A stretch of DNA of 64,000 bases from Fennellomyces sp. T-0311 (GCA_025266875.1 JALLLT010000006.1:744001-808000), one strand, 5' to 3'. Counted from the first letter of the stretch, positions 1-14,579 are shown. A program made the numbers and translations. Notes: generated by a model not told the origin, from the letters alone.

Positions 1-2723
1 TTCCATGTTTTGCTCCTCCTCGGCGGCAGCTCCGCTGGATTCTTGCTCAACATCGGCTAGAGAGGCATTTCCCGAAATATCTTGACTTGCTGATTCTTCT
101 TCTTCTGCACCTTGTTTCTCGCTGACATGGTTTCCGACTGATGACTCATCCAGCCTGAACAGGTAACCGAATCCGTAGACCAGTTGAACAGGTGGCAAAA
201 AGTTCTTCTTGCCTCTGATCATGAAACTGCCTGTTGTCAAGTATTCACCTGTGGGCGCTGATTTCGAAACCTGTAGGCCATGGGGCGGTTACATCCGAGG
301 TCATACAGTAATAGTGGTAGATTATACCTGATCCGCATGTACCCAGTAGGCACTCGTGACAATCTTGGCGTCCCAGGCCTTGCTCTGACACACAGACATG
401 ATGCCTGCCTGGAAAAGTGTGCTCGGCGGGATCGGTTGCCCCGCATTCTCAGGCTTATTCTTGACAACTACGGAAGCTGCACCGTGTAGATCAGCATGAA
501 CATAAACATCATCTGTTTACACATTGCATATAAGTAAAATATAAGCTGCATCAACTTTTTTCTCACATACCTTTGCCAAGGTAACGTTTGACAATCATCT
601 CATTTTGTTGCATATCTCGACCAGCAATAACCAAATGGCCTTCCGTTGAAATAAACCACAGGAACTTTTCGAACCAGAACAGTTTGCGGATCTTGTTGAT
701 GGTTGTGGTGATCTTGACCTTTTTGAGATCTTTGCGAATCTTATGCTCAGCCGACTTTAAGGCTTTTTCCGAAGCTTTGAGTGTCTTTTCGTGCTTGGTG
801 GCGGTACTACGCTTCTGATCATAGTATTTGCGTGCATTGGCAAACGCTGTCAAGCCAATATCAACATCAATCTTGACAGGAGCACTCTTCTCTTCTTCCT
901 CGCTTTCGCTGTCAGACATGTCTTCCGAATAATCATCCTCAGGCTCCCTAATAAGTGCTTGATAAGTAGGCTGAGAACATATCAATTTGAATCAATTACT
1001 CACGATAGCAACAACGTAATTTGGTTTGTTTCCAGCTTCAATGAGTGGATAATATCAGCAATTGGATTCCCTCGTTTCTTTTCTTCAGCCACGAGTTCAT
1101 TCAGGTCCCGCCAATCCATCTGGCTTGCAACAGCATTTCTAATGATGGTAATTGCTGCATCCACCATTTCCAAATTAAACTCAATCAGCTGGGCCTTATT
1201 GACATTGATGGCCTGCTGATCAGCAAGCACTTGTACACGACCCTCCTGCTCTTTTCGCACAGCATCCAGTTTCTTCATCGCTGCCTCTTCCTGTAACATT
1301 TCATAATGTACTGGTTAATTCACCTATCCATATCAGCCTCTACGGGTATTACCTGGTTTCTTGCTTTCAATTCCAACTTTTGAGCCTCGATCGCCGAGTA
1401 GAACTCATCCACAGCTGAATCAAAGGTGATGAACTCCTTGTGCGGTCGGGATTGGTGCTGCTTGTACAAATAGGGGTGGAATTCGTCATAACTAGACCGC
1501 ACAATCAGTGATCTGCTGCTTTGCTGCGTAAATGTACTCCACTTACAACTCCATTCGATTGTCCTTCTCCTCCTCGTCCTTTGCAGGCTTCTTATCTTCC
1601 AGAAGAATGATGTAGCCCTAATTAAATCGCGTCAATACTCGCCTCGATAATATACATCCATTTATTACCTTTGGCACATTGCTCTTTGCAGACTCAACCA
1701 TATTATCTCCCTCCTCAAATGCCTTGACCAGTGCCTGAAGCATGGGGGAATCTGATCCAATCATCAGTCATACTGCTTTGTCCTCAACCCAGATCATGTG
1801 TTACCTAGCGAGCTGTCAAATTCAGTAGCTGGCTTCATATTCGGATTGAGTCCTGCTGTCAAGATGATATGTTCCATCATGGCAGGGCCGTATTCTGATA
1901 CACGGAACGGTGAGAGGGATCAAACCATTGAGCAAGTCATAGCCTACCGTAAGCAACATTCAACACCTTCTTCAGCGTATCCTTAGGTCCTGCATTACGA
2001 AGCACTTGCTGCAATTTGCCAACTTCCACCTTGCTGAAATCCGATAAGGCTTGCTGAATATTGTAAGTTTCGCCCACAGCCATTTTGGTATCCTCGGTGT
2101 TTACAACACGCAGCAACGCTATGATAGTGTAGTTTGCATCGGTGAAGATGATGTTGCCCTATAAACCCAGTAAGCATCGTCTTGGTTTCCTGGCTTCCTT
2201 CACTTTACTGAGGCGTAGAACTCGCAAATGATATGATAGCCGAAACTTTTGTCGCCAGCTGCAAACTCGAAATCCACAATACGATCCACACCCAGTTGAC
2301 GGATATTCGTTACTCGACGTGTTCTCAGGTATTTACGGATCTATACACTCTTTGTCAACCTCGGGATCACACTTTTATCTTCAACGCTTTACCTTGGCAC
2401 AGAAAGGCGTAGGCGTCACCTGCTTCTCTCTACTGTACTGAGTACTATGGATACGGGTACCAGATTCAATGAGCACAAGCTCCTTATCATCGGGCTGCAA
2501 CAAACTGTCAATCGATTGCTTTTTATATCCAATGTTTCCTTCCAACCTTTGCGAATTTCAACAAGAACGTTTTGGCATTCACGTCATAGATGTTTTGTAG
2601 TCGAAGTCCTGTCAACCTGGGAAGCAACGTCAGCCACTGCTGTGAGGAAAGGACGGCAGCCTACCTTTCTTTAAGGTTAATGACAGTTGCCCGGATATCC
2701 AATGCATTGAAACGTTGCTTCAT
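1..2723 (-). CDS. RQC2: NEMF/Rqc2 (Tae2) homologue, ribosome-associated quality control factor; partial, 3' end beyond the left edge
   Basis: Rqc2/NEMF binds the 60S subunit carrying a stalled peptidyl-tRNA, helps recruit the Listerin/Ltn1 ligase and directs C-terminal (CAT) tailing. The start at 2723 gives [14 protein letters not shown], matching the NFACT-N opening of the family. Three residues known in yeast to be needed for CAT tailing are kept: Asp9 (NALDI) and the Asp-Arg of a [10 protein letters not shown] motif near residue 100. After a coiled-coil middle part ([15 protein letters not shown], about 1150-1210) comes the NFACT-R domain with FEKFLWFIS and [16 protein letters not shown], then an acidic stretch (about 1-110) that runs off the window. 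About ten short GT-AG introns interrupt it. The C-terminal NFACT-C part is missing only because the window ends. It is divergent from ASCC3/SLH1, whose product acts in the same surveillance pathway. Assignment is very secure; exact exon borders are read by eye. Confidence 0.93.
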
Positions 2724-2891
2724 TGTGATCCAAGCAAAAAGAAAAAGAAAGAATGAACTGCAATCGCGTTTCTGAAACCGGAACTCGAAATGACTTGCTG
2801 CTGCGACCAAGTTGCTGCGGTAACCGCGTTATATAAAGCTCTAGTTTTTCCTTGTTCAACCGCAGTAAACAAACGTATTGTTGATACAGCG
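2724..2891. promoter_or_regulatory. Shared bidirectional promoter of RQC2 and SLH1/ASCC3
   Basis: Only 168 bp separate the two start codons (2723 on minus, 2892 on plus), so 5' UTRs and promoter elements of both genes must lie here or overlap the coding parts. A TATA-like TTATATAAAG is seen at about 2829 on plus. No other motif was recognised. Co-expression of the two genes is an inference from this layout. Confidence 0.6.
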
Positions 2892-5800
2892 ATGGAATCA
2901 TCCTCCAGCCTTGAATTTAGCAGCATGCTGCACCAGCTTGTCAAGAGCGTGCACTCTGGGAGCAAAAAGGGCAAGAAGAAGGCAGCATCGCCGACTGATC
3001 TACTCTCAATGCCCTACGATGGTCAACAAGTCGTACAACAATCCGTCGACGCCTTTCGCAAGCTTGTCGAAAAGTACAAGTCTGAACATGCCGGTCAATC
3101 AGCTCCACGTAAAGCACGAGCAGTATATATGCACTTGCAACTTTAACTGACGTATCACTAGCTTTGACGTTCGGCGCCGATATCGCTTTTAATCCACCCG
3201 AGCCACCAGTTGCCTATGAAGAGGAACCAGAGCCTGAAAAGGTCGTGATACCCGCGAAGATTGAAGAGCCTAGTGTTGGTGGAGTGGTGTATGATCGAAA
3301 TTGGCTACTTCAGTAAGTTTCTTGCATGAAGCGGGTTCCAGTTTGGCTGATTCCTTTGAAACTCAATAGAGAGTGCCATAATTACATCACTGCCAATAAT
3401 ACAGGTGCTAATCCTCGACAGCTGTGTGTGGACCTGTTCACCATCTTGCGCTCGGGTGATAATGGTACTTAAATTTATCTTATTTATGTGCAAAGTAAGC
3501 TAAAATAAGCGATTTAGATGACAGCATCCAAGCTACTTTGGTTGATTTGCTCGGTTTTGAGGCATTGGATTTGATATCAAAGCTTATCATGAACCGTCCA
3601 ACGATTGTGAATACCATCATGATTACTGTAAGTAACAGCTACTGTGTCATCCAAACAATCAGCATCACTCACAAGTGCGTCAGTCGGCCTATATAAAAGC
3701 TGAGGATACGAAGCACCAATCCAATAAGCGTGCTGTTCAAACGTACGGTCCCCAATTCACGGTTCAATCCGAAGCGGAGATCCGAGAAAAGAAGCTTTTG
3801 CGTAAGGAGCACAAAAAGGCCATGAAGGCTCAAAACAGATCGTCGGGAGAAGGTTTGTTGTTGTATCGAACGGTACTTTGTGATGACTATACTTATCCTT
3901 TGGTTAGATGAGACTGAGAGATCAATGAACATCCTCGGATTCGATACCATTGATTTACGCCAAGCACGAGAGGATGCATTGTTGGCTGCTAGCAATGCAC
4001 CTTTGGCCAGCACTGGGTTAAAGGTTTGTTACATCACAAGTGATAAAAGGGAAAGCTGACCTTTGATGATGAGAAATAGGCTAGAAAAGAGGAAGTGTAC
4101 CCTCACGTGTACCAGTCGGGTAAATCTGGCGGTACGTTATCCATGTTTGGTACACGATTTGCCTTGCCAGCTGGATCTGTGCGTGAAGATTTCCAAGGCT
4201 ACGAGGAAACAATTATTCCCGTGCCACCAGTCGCGCCTGTTCGAGCTAGTGAACGGCGTATTCTGATCAATGACATGGATAACCTAGCTAGGGGAGCATT
4301 CAAGGTAAGCGAGTAATTGACTTGGGTGAAGCCGTCAGGATGATTAAACTATTTGTTAGGCTTATGAAAGTCTCAATCGTATTCAATCTATTGTGTACCC
4401 TGTTGCCTACGAGACGAACGAAAACATGCTTGTGTGTGCGCCCACTGGTGCAGTAAGTGTTACACATATTAACTACTTAGTGGATTGGATCACTTAAAGG
4501 AATTTCTAGGGTAAAACGGATGTTGCAATGCTTACAGTACTTCGATGTTTGTCGCAGTATTGCTATCCTCCACCAAGCAAAGAAACTTCAGACGTCAACT
4601 TTAGCATTGCAAAGGATGATTTCAAGATCGTATATGTCGCACCCATGAAAGCCCTTGCTGCTGAAGTTGTGGAGAAAATGGGCAAGCGTCTCAAATTCCT
4701 TGGCATTAGCGTCCGCGAACTTACTGGTAAGTTGTGTCCGGGGGTGTACTTTTTTTCTGTTACCGTGCTAACTTTATTATAGGCGATATGCAATTGACTA
4801 AATCTGAAATCCAGGCTACTCAATTTATCGTCACGACGCCTGAAAAGTGGGATGTGATTACACGAAAGGGAACGGGTGATACGGAACTTGCCCAGGTATA
4901 TAACAGTGAACGGCAACATTTGTAAATGGGCTAACATCCGATGACACTCTTAACAGAAAGTAAGACTGTTGATTATTGACGAAGTCCACCTTTTGCACGA
5001 AGATCGTGGTGCTGTCATTGAAAGTCTTATTGCAAGAACCCTCCGCCAGGTCGAATCGAGCCAATCCTTGATCCGTATTGTCGGTTTGTCTGCTACATTA
5101 CCGAACTATCTAGATGTTGCAACGTTCCTCAGGTATTTTTACATTTTTATCAACGATAGTAAACTTTACTAATTAGTTATTTAGAGTGAATCCATATCAA
5201 GGCCTGTTCTTCTTTGACAGTGGCTTCCGTCCAGTGCCACTGGAACAGCACTTTTTGGGAATCAAGGGAAAACCCAATTCTGTTGCATCCAGAGAGCGGA
5301 TGAACCAAGCTTGTTTTGATAAGGTATCTGAGTTAGTACAAGCTGGTCACCAAGTGATGGTGTTTGTCCATGCTCGCAAAGAAACAGTAAAAACAGCACA
5401 GGCATTACGCGAGGACGTAGCAGCTGAAGGATTATCAGGTACTCCAAAGCATTTTCTCTACGAGAGATAAAAGCTAACCCATGGTTTATAGAGTTCTTCA
5501 GCGGCGCTCTCGAAGAAAAGTACTCAAGCTACAATCGAGAGGTTTCCAAGTCAAGAAACAAAGAATTGAAGGAGTTGTTCAAATACGGTTTCGGTATTCA
5601 CCACGCAGGTATGCTTCGCTCTGATCGTACGTTAACGGAACGTATGTTTGCGGATGGTGTGATCAAGGTAACACACAACTTTATGAACTGGGGCGTAGTG
5701 TTACTGACCTTGCTTCTGAATAAGGTTCTTTGCTGTACTGCTACATTGGCTTGGGGTGTCAACTTGCCAGCTTATGCAGTTGTGATCAAGGGCACACAGG

Positions 5801-8800
5801 TTTATGATTCTCAGAAAGGTAGTTTTGTGGATCTTTCTATTCTTGATGTGCTGCAGATCTTTGGTCGTGCTGGTCGTCCACAGGTAAGTGAAATGTTTGA
5901 ACCTACCTTTATATAATCTGACATGACATCAATTAGTACGAGTCGCAAGGTGTCGGTTATATCCTTACCACACAAGATCGCTTGGCACATTATATCTCAG
6001 CTATCACGCAACAGCATCCTATTGAATCGAAGTAATATATTCGTAAATCATACAGCTGGAGCATGGGCTAATGATATAACATAGGTTCATTGAGCATATT
6101 GCCGACAACTTGAATGCAGAAATTGCTCTCGGTACAGTCACCAACGTTGACGAGGCTGTGACATGGCTAAGCTACACCTACCTCTACGTGCGAATGAAGA
6201 AAAACCCAATGGTTTACGGTATGGATCACTCAGAACCTATTGAGGATCCATTCCTCGGCCGAAAGCGACATGAAATCATCATTCTGGCTGCGAGACGCCT
6301 GGCCAAGTGCCAGATGATCATCTTTGACGAGAACACGGGCTACCTCACTGCCAAGGATCTTGGTCGCATCGCATCCAACTTCTATATTCGCCACAACAGT
6401 ATTGAAATTTTCAATGATTTCATGAAGCCACGAATGACAGAGGCTGACGTCTTGTCAATGATGAGTTTGAGCTCTGAATTTGATAACATCAAGTCACGCG
6501 ACACCGAACACAAAGAATTGAAGGGATTGCTGGATAACTCTTGTGCCTGCGACATCAAGGTAATTCCATTCATAGATTAAAAACAAATCCGAACCTAATC
6601 GATCGATATCAGGGTGGTCCTGATTCAACCCATGGCAAAGTCAACATTCTGTTGCAGTCGTACATTTCCAATTCGCGCATTGATGACTTCGCACTGGTAT
6701 CTGACTGCGCATATGTTGCACAAAATGCAGGCCGCATTGCCCGTGCATTGTTTGAGATCGCACTTAACCGAAACTGGGGTCCGACTGCGTATGTTCTGCT
6801 GTCCATCAACAAGGCCATTGAAAAGCGTATGTGGACCTTCCAACACCCGCTTTATCAAATGGGACTGCCCGTGGACATCCTCAACAAGCTCGAAGCACGT
6901 ACACACGAGGTATCTATCGAGGAGATGCGCGATATGGAGCCAGCAGAACTTGGTGAACTCGTTCATCATAAGCGAATGGGACCTACACTGGCGAGATGTG
7001 TCGATCAGTTTCCTACACTGATACTGGATGCAAGCATTGCCCCTATTACTCGCAATGTGCTCAATGTAGAGCTGACAGTTACGCCTGATTTCATTTGGAA
7101 CGAACGTGTCCATGGATCCGTCGAGCCATGGTGGATCTGGGCAGAGGACTCGGATAATATCGAAATATATTACTCTGAGTACTTTTTGCTGCAGCGAAAG
7201 CAGTTTGGTGAGCCCGTCAAGATCCTCTTTACTGTCCCTATTGTTGAGCCATTGCCATCGCAAATCTATATCCGTGCCGTATCCGATCGATGGCTTGGAG
7301 CAGAAACCGTTTTACCTGTGTCGTTCCAGCACCTTATTCTGCCGCAACTGAACCCGCCACATACGGATTTGCTCGATCTTCAACCCCTTCCTATCACTGC
7401 ATTGCATGACGAAGTGACGGAAGCCATCTGTGCACAGCGCTTCTCTCACTTTAACCCGGTTCAGACGCAGATTTTCCACACTCTGTACAATACAGCCCAC
7501 AATGCGCTTGTTGGTGCACCAACAGGTTCAGGTAAAACTGTCGCTGCTGAGTTGGTGATGTGGTAAGTAAAGAAAAGTTAGAGTACAATACCAAGTTTAT
7601 TAATGTAAGTTGACTAGGTGGGCCTTCCGCGAGCATCCCGGATCCAAAGTTGTTTACATCGCTCCTATGAAAGCATTGGTGAAAGAACGAGTGGCTGATT
7701 GGAACAAGCGCCTAACTGGACCTATGAACAAGAAGCTGGTCGAGTTGACAGGTGATGTAACACCTGATCTCAAGACCATTGAAGCAGCCGATATTATCAT
7801 CACGACTCCTGAAAAATGGGACGGCATCAGTCGTAGCTGGCAAACACGTAGCTATGTCCGAAAAGTCTCCTGCGTGATTATCGACGAAATCCATTTGCTT
7901 GGTGGTGATCGTGGACCTATTCTGGAAGTGATTGTCTCTCGCATGAACTACATTGGGTCGCAATTGGAACGCAAAGTGCGTATTGTGGGTCTATCGACAG
8001 CCTTGGCCAATGCCAACGATTTGGCAGATTGGTTAGGTATTGAGGATGTTGGCCTGTTCAACTTTAGACACTCTGTGCGTCCTGTCCCACTAGAGATTTA
8101 CATTGACGGATTCCCTGGCAAACACTACTGCCCACGTATGATGAGCATGAACAAACCTACCTATGCTGCTATCAAGACCCATTCGCCTACTCAACCAGTG
8201 ATTGTGTTTGTCTCCTCGCGTCGTCAAACGCGTCTGACAGCACAGGATTTGATCGCTTACTGTGGCATGGAAGACAACCCACGGCAATGGCTACACATGG
8301 ATGACGACGAACTTGAAGTGTTACTGGACAGAGTTCACGATGAGTCTCTCAAAAACTCGCTTGCATTCGGTATTGGTCTTCACCACGCAGGCCTGACCGA
8401 AGATGACCGACGAGTTGTGGAGGAACTTTACTTGAACCTCAAGATCCAGATCCTTATCGCTACGAGTACACTGGCATGGGGTGTGAACTTGCCCGCACAT
8501 TTGGTGGTAATCAAGGGTACCGAGTTTTACAACTACAAGGTCGGTCGCTATGTGGATTATCCGATCACCGACGTGCTACAGATGATGGGCCGTGCGGGTC
8601 GTCCGCAGTTCGATAACACCGGTATTGCCCGTGTCTTTGTGCAAGACAGCAAAAAGAACTTCTTCAAAAAATTCTTGCACGAGCCATTCCCCGTCGAGTC
8701 CAGCTTGCACAAGTTTATGGATGACCATATCAACGCCGAGATCGTTGCAGGAACTATCAAAACCAAGCAGGATGCCATGGACTATCTGACTTGGACGTAC

Positions 8801-10158
8801 TTTTACCGTCGATTACAACAGAACCCGACTTATTATGGCTTGGACGACATGACACAAAAGGGTGTGGACACGTTTTTGTCCGACACGATCAATGCTGTAA
8901 CGGATCGCCTGGCCGAGTCCGACTGTGTCGAGATTGAGGATAACTTTGAGCTCATTCCGTTGATCGCGGGCCAAATTGCGTCGTACTATTATCTTCGTCA
9001 CCAGACTGTGCGGCATTTCAGACAAACGCTTCACCAGAGCGCTGAAATTGATGAGCTCATGGATATCATGGGCCATGTGCCCGAGTACGAGGAATTACCA
9101 GCCCGGTGTAACGAAGATCTGCTCAACCAGGAAATCGAAAAACACATCCCGTACCCGGTCATGGGCACCCGGGATTTCAAGAGCCCGCACATCAAGGCCT
9201 ACGTCCTGACACAGGCCCATATTAGCAGGCTGGAACTACCTATTTCCGATTACATTACCGACCAGGTTACTGTTTTAGATTCTGCAATCCGTTTCTGCCA
9301 GGTAAGCTAAAGTGTAACACAGAACACACCTGTTACCATGCTAACAACTTGTTGCTAGGCGATGATTGATGTAGCAGGTGATGCAGGTTACCTGACAACT
9401 AGCTTGAAAATCATGAACTTGTTGCAGTGCATCAAGCAAGCACACTGGCCAGAAGAATCCACTCTGCTGACGCTTCCTAAAATTAAGCCGAGGATGCTTC
9501 GCGAGATTCGATACAAGGTAAGGTTTTATTTTGAAACTCCTTTTGTATATGTAAACTAATATCATTCTCCTGCAGAACAAAACATTGCGTTGTTTGGCGG
9601 AACTCACGCAATTCTCAGATAAGCAAATAAAGAGTATCTTTGACAGAGTGTCTGGACTTTCGGAACAGGACGTCGCCGAGGTAAGTTGCAAAGAAATGGA
9701 AATATTCGCATGTAAAAAGACCTAACGCGATCTGGTAGATTCAACGAGTGGTTTCACGACTGCCTGTAATGGATATGAAGGTCACCATTGATTCAAAGAA
9801 AACGTACCTGATCCCTGAAACAACGTACAAGATTCAGATCCAGCTTCAAAGACTCGGAAAAAGAAAGGTGCACGACGGACGGATATACGCTCCCAAATTC
9901 CCTAAACCGCAATACGAGTCCTGGTGGTTGGTCATGGGAGACGCGGAGACAGATGAATTGTTGGCACTCAAACGTGTCAGCATGCGAAACGGGCCAAATG
10001 AAACATTGACCAACAGAGTAACGACGCATGTTTCCTTCGAGACACCTGTGCGATTGGGCAAGCATCGTTACACAGTATTTCTAGTTAGCGATGGTTATTT
10101 GGGGCTGGATCAACAGGTTGATGTTGAGTTTGAGACCCGCATGGATTTGGATTCATGA
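2892..10158 (+). CDS. SLH1: ASCC3/Slh1 RNA helicase (Ski2-like, two helicase cassettes with Sec63 domains)
   Basis: This is the helicase of the RQC-trigger/ASC-1 complex, which splits the leading collided ribosome. Both cassettes are complete. Cassette 1 has Walker A CAPTGAGKT (split by the intron ending near 4509), [11 protein letters not shown] (about 4977-5010), GLSATLPNY and [10 protein letters not shown], then a first Sec63 domain (about 6400-7370). Cassette 2 has GAPTGSGKT (about 7516-7542), [24 protein letters not shown] and MMGRAGRPQ, then a second Sec63 domain ending with [13 protein letters not shown]. The sequence matches ASCC3 almost motif for motif along its length, and the DEVH/DEIH pair and domain order separate it from Brr2. 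The start at 2892 (MESSSSLEF) leaves a 168-bp gap to the divergent RQC2. About 15-18 introns of 50-65 nt occur, densest in the first 6 kb. The stop is the TGA at 10156-10158. Confidence 0.94.
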
Positions 10159-10535
10159 AGTAATAGCTTTTTAGTTGTTTAATATGGACATAGTAAAAGT
10201 TTACACGCTGGAGTTACGACTAGATAACTGGGAATGCATATACAAGAAAAATGTTGCTCATAAACAAGTATGTAAGATGAGAAGGGGAGGGGAAGAGAGA
10301 GAGAAAAGAAAAATAGACAGGGCATGAAATGCGTAATAATCTACAACATAAAATTAACAAGATTTCCTTTTCGCAAAAAGGATGTGCAGATGATGGTCAT
10401 ATGTAAAAATCGTTGGTGTGAGGATGGGGAGGTGTTCAGAGAGGAGAGAGATAGAGGGAAGAAGTTGGAGGGTGTTGGATTAATGAGAGAAGGAAATAAA
10501 AAGTAAAAAAAAAAAAAAGAAAAAAAGAAAAACAA
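10159..10535. other. Convergent 3' intergenic of SLH1 and GAPDH
   Basis: No gene seen. It holds the 3' UTRs of two converging genes. From about 10270 to 10530 the plus strand is strongly purine-rich (GA runs, then A-runs at 10504-10534), so it reads as polypyrimidine on the GAPDH sense strand, as often seen downstream of highly expressed fungal genes. Confidence 0.5.
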
Positions 10536-11725
<1,190 letters not shown>

Positions 11726-11819
11726 TGTTACTTGATTGATTGAGTTTTTCGTGAAAAGGGTTTGAGAAGAAATTGTTTTTTTTGGGTTTCGTAAAAGGTT
11801 TTGGGTTTGTTTTTTTCTT

Positions 11820-11864
11820 GGGTCGTTAAAAGTTTTTTTTTGGGTCGTTAAAGGGGTCGTTAAA
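11820..11864 (-). repeat. Tandem GGGTCGTTAAA repeat in the GAPDH leader/promoter
   Basis: The 11-bp unit GGGTCGTTAAA occurs three times at 11820-11830, 11842-11852 and 11854-11864 on the plus strand (TTTAACGACCC on the GAPDH sense strand). Degenerate relatives lie just upstream (about 11783-11810). With the TATA box at 12010-12018 these fall in the probable 5' UTR. Confidence 0.7.
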
Positions 11865-12009
11865 GGTTCTTTAAAAAAAGAAGCGCTGTTTTCTTATTGC
11901 TTGTTTGCGTGCGTGGAAGGGTTTTTTTTGAACTTGATAAAAACAAGATTCAAAAAAAGAAAGGGTTGTTTGTTATAACGAGAAAAGCGAGGGGCCTGGG
12001 ATGGGCCTG

Positions 12010-12018
12010 CTTTTATAT
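12010..12018 (-). promoter_or_regulatory. TATA box of GAPDH
   Basis: The minus strand reads ATATAAAAG followed by CAGG, a consensus TATA element about 285 bp upstream of the GAPDH start. It implies a transcription start near 11980 and a 5' UTR of roughly 250 nt. Confidence 0.55.
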
Positions 12019-14496
12019 GTTTTTCCAGCCTTCGTGTTACTGATACTGCTCGTCGGGGGAGGGGGCGTTTCCTGTCACCCCAAAACTTTAACGTTTTTGG
12101 CGCGCGATGATCATGCGGTTTTGTTTAGCCCTCGTCATACCTTCGCGTGTATATTCAATCCGTTTGTCACACCATGTCCCATTGTAAAGAAAAAACTTTT
12201 GCCTGGAAACTTGTTTCATATGCAATCACGCACAACGTCATTTTAAGGGTGAAGCAATGATCCAATATTACTCTTTATTGTTGTTATGTGTTTGTCTTCG
12301 CAAAAATAAGCGGCCTCTACATGGGAAACAAGACGCGCAGCAGACGTGTAACATTGCTCCTGAACTTTCCGCACAGAAATAAGGCGCGTTCTGATGCACG
12401 TATCTCCTGCTGACGATGTCTCGCGCGCTTGCGGTCGCTTAAAAAATAAAGAAATATCGTAAGACCGAGAGCGGAGTAAGCGCCTTGTTTGCATGATACA
12501 GTCCTTTACACTCGCGACGGAAGGTGGCGGCAAAAGGCAGAAAGTTCCTTGTTTGCAACTTTAAAAAACATCGTAATTGTTTTTTAAGAGAGGATCAGCA
12601 TCCCGCAGTTTGGGGTTTCGGCGCACAAAGAGAGAAAAGCGAACGTCAGCTCACTCTCAGCCGCCCGCCCGTCTATTGTACAAGATGGTTGCAGGTACGA
12701 CAATGGAAAAGGTAGAGATCAACAATAACCTGACAAATTGGCATTTTACTGCTCCGCTATATGCTCTCAATACACATGACTGAACACATTGCGTGCTCGA
12801 TTCGCTGATATTTGGCGATTATGGAAGATCCGATATGGATATAGGTTGTCTTCCCGAACCTTTTTGTTATTTTTGGGCGTACCGGTCGTGTCACTAAGCT
12901 TTTTTCTGAGATTGCATATGAAACAGTACGAGCTCCTGAAGAAGCCTGTAAGGGACGAACGTTCGGCAGATTCCACTGCTCGAATCACCGCACAATCGTC
13001 ATTGCCATGCTGGATTACTCCTGCATAGAAAGAAGCACACGCGCCCACACGAGACTCGGAGAAAGGAGGGGGGTCTTTCTGGACTAGGTCATTGTGCCCG
13101 CAACTTGCTTCGTTGGGAAACACTGGAGAAAATAGTGTGCATGCTAATGTGTGTTATGCACGGTTGGGAACTTTTGGCTGGATCGCGGTTGCAAGGAACA
13201 GCCTATTCTCGGCTCAAGAGGCGGTGGATGAAACGCGTCTGGCCCGAAAAAAAAAACCAATGCAATCTGCTGCGTCGACCGCTGTTGCTATGGCCACGAG
13301 TACTCTTTGACAACGGGCGTTGCATAAAAAAAATTCGGGCGAATGGGGTATTCAAGAAGCCATCTAGACATATTCATCTTTCATTTCATTATTTCAAGGG
13401 CCCAAGAGCAAGATGGCAACACCACGGTTGGACAAAGAAAAAAGGCAACTCCGTTGTCATCACGCTTCTGGTCGTCGCAACATGACGCAGTATAAAACAC
13501 GCCACTGATGGTTGCTCTTTTGCATATGAGGTCATGACGAAGATAAAGAACACGCGGTCCCAATTCACAGTCAGAAAACATGGGAAAACTCTTCCATAAC
13601 TCCACTCTCGGGTATCGCCGCAAAATTATTTCAAATAACTTCATCCACTGGATTGGTAAGGGCGGATTCTACAAAAAAAAATCTTGTGCACCAAACACTC
13701 GCACACTGACAGATCAAGTTAAACTGGAAAATATAACATTTCTTTTTGTAGTATTCAAAGGCGGAGCTGGTTGTTTATCAAAACCGTATGTTCAGATAGA
13801 TACTAAAGATCTTGATCAGTCTTCACGCGGATATACCGGTACTGTGAACACCGATAATCTAACCCAATCCAAAGACTTATTGGCAGAATTATGAGCTGGC
13901 GTATGACATGCTCGTATTTTTGTTATCAATCTGAACGGCTTATCCACTTTTTTCAAAATGTTGATCACAAGTCATCCAAAGGAAGAAAAGCCATTTTTGA
14001 TACTATAACTACTTACCCAAAAGAGAAAATGGATGGGGCGCTGGTGTGACCCGGTGTTGCCAATGACAAGTTTAACTTTGTAAATGTAGTAATAAACCCT
14101 ACATATTTTAGTTTTACAATATTGTGTTAGACGGAGCACGTACACTTCTATGGCAAGAATAATGTTTCCTTCAGTAAATAGCACACAATATTACATTAGT
14201 ACAGAGAGGGCGATGCTGTAACCAATATTATGGCGGCATGTCCCAATACCTCCACCTGGTCTCTACATACCTGTTATTTTTATTATATATAATGCATAAT
14301 GCCTACCCGTCATGTTACTGGCGTAAGTGTTTTTAATTAAAAAAGACATTTTGAAGATCTAACAAAAGCTGCACATACACTTCTTATATATAAATTAAGC
14401 ATACTTTTTAGCCAGCCAATATTAGTAGCAGGTCGGACATCTCAATAGCTTGTGCAGGGTCATTAAAGTTAAACAAAAACGTAAAGCAGGTTCGTA

Positions 14497-14579
14497 CAGT
14501 AGGGCCCGCTTTTCCATAAGCAGATTTTCAGAAAAGACAGCGCGAAAACTGGGAGTGTGCAAAAAACGGGGTCTTACTG
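14497..14579. mobile_element. 83-bp MITE-like element with pogo/Tigger-type termini
   Basis: The ends CAGTAGGGCCCGCTTTT and, inverted, CAGTAAGACCCCGTTTT match at 13 of 17 positions and are flanked by TA on both sides (14495-14496 and 14580-14581), the target duplication of Tc1/mariner/pogo elements. There is no coding capacity. Ends beginning CAGTAGGACCC are typical of fungal pogo/Tigger elements, so a trans-acting pogo transposase is the likely mobiliser. Only this copy was found in the window. Confidence 0.55.

Noticed and set aside
2790..2891. Upstream ATG at 2790 as the start of ASCC3/SLH1
   Set aside because: The added residues (MTCCCDQVAAV...) are unlike the family and would leave only 66 bp to the divergent gene; 2892 is preferred.
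12767..13123. 118-codon minus-strand frame
   Set aside because: No recognisable domain and overlapping equally long frames on the other strand; likely chance.
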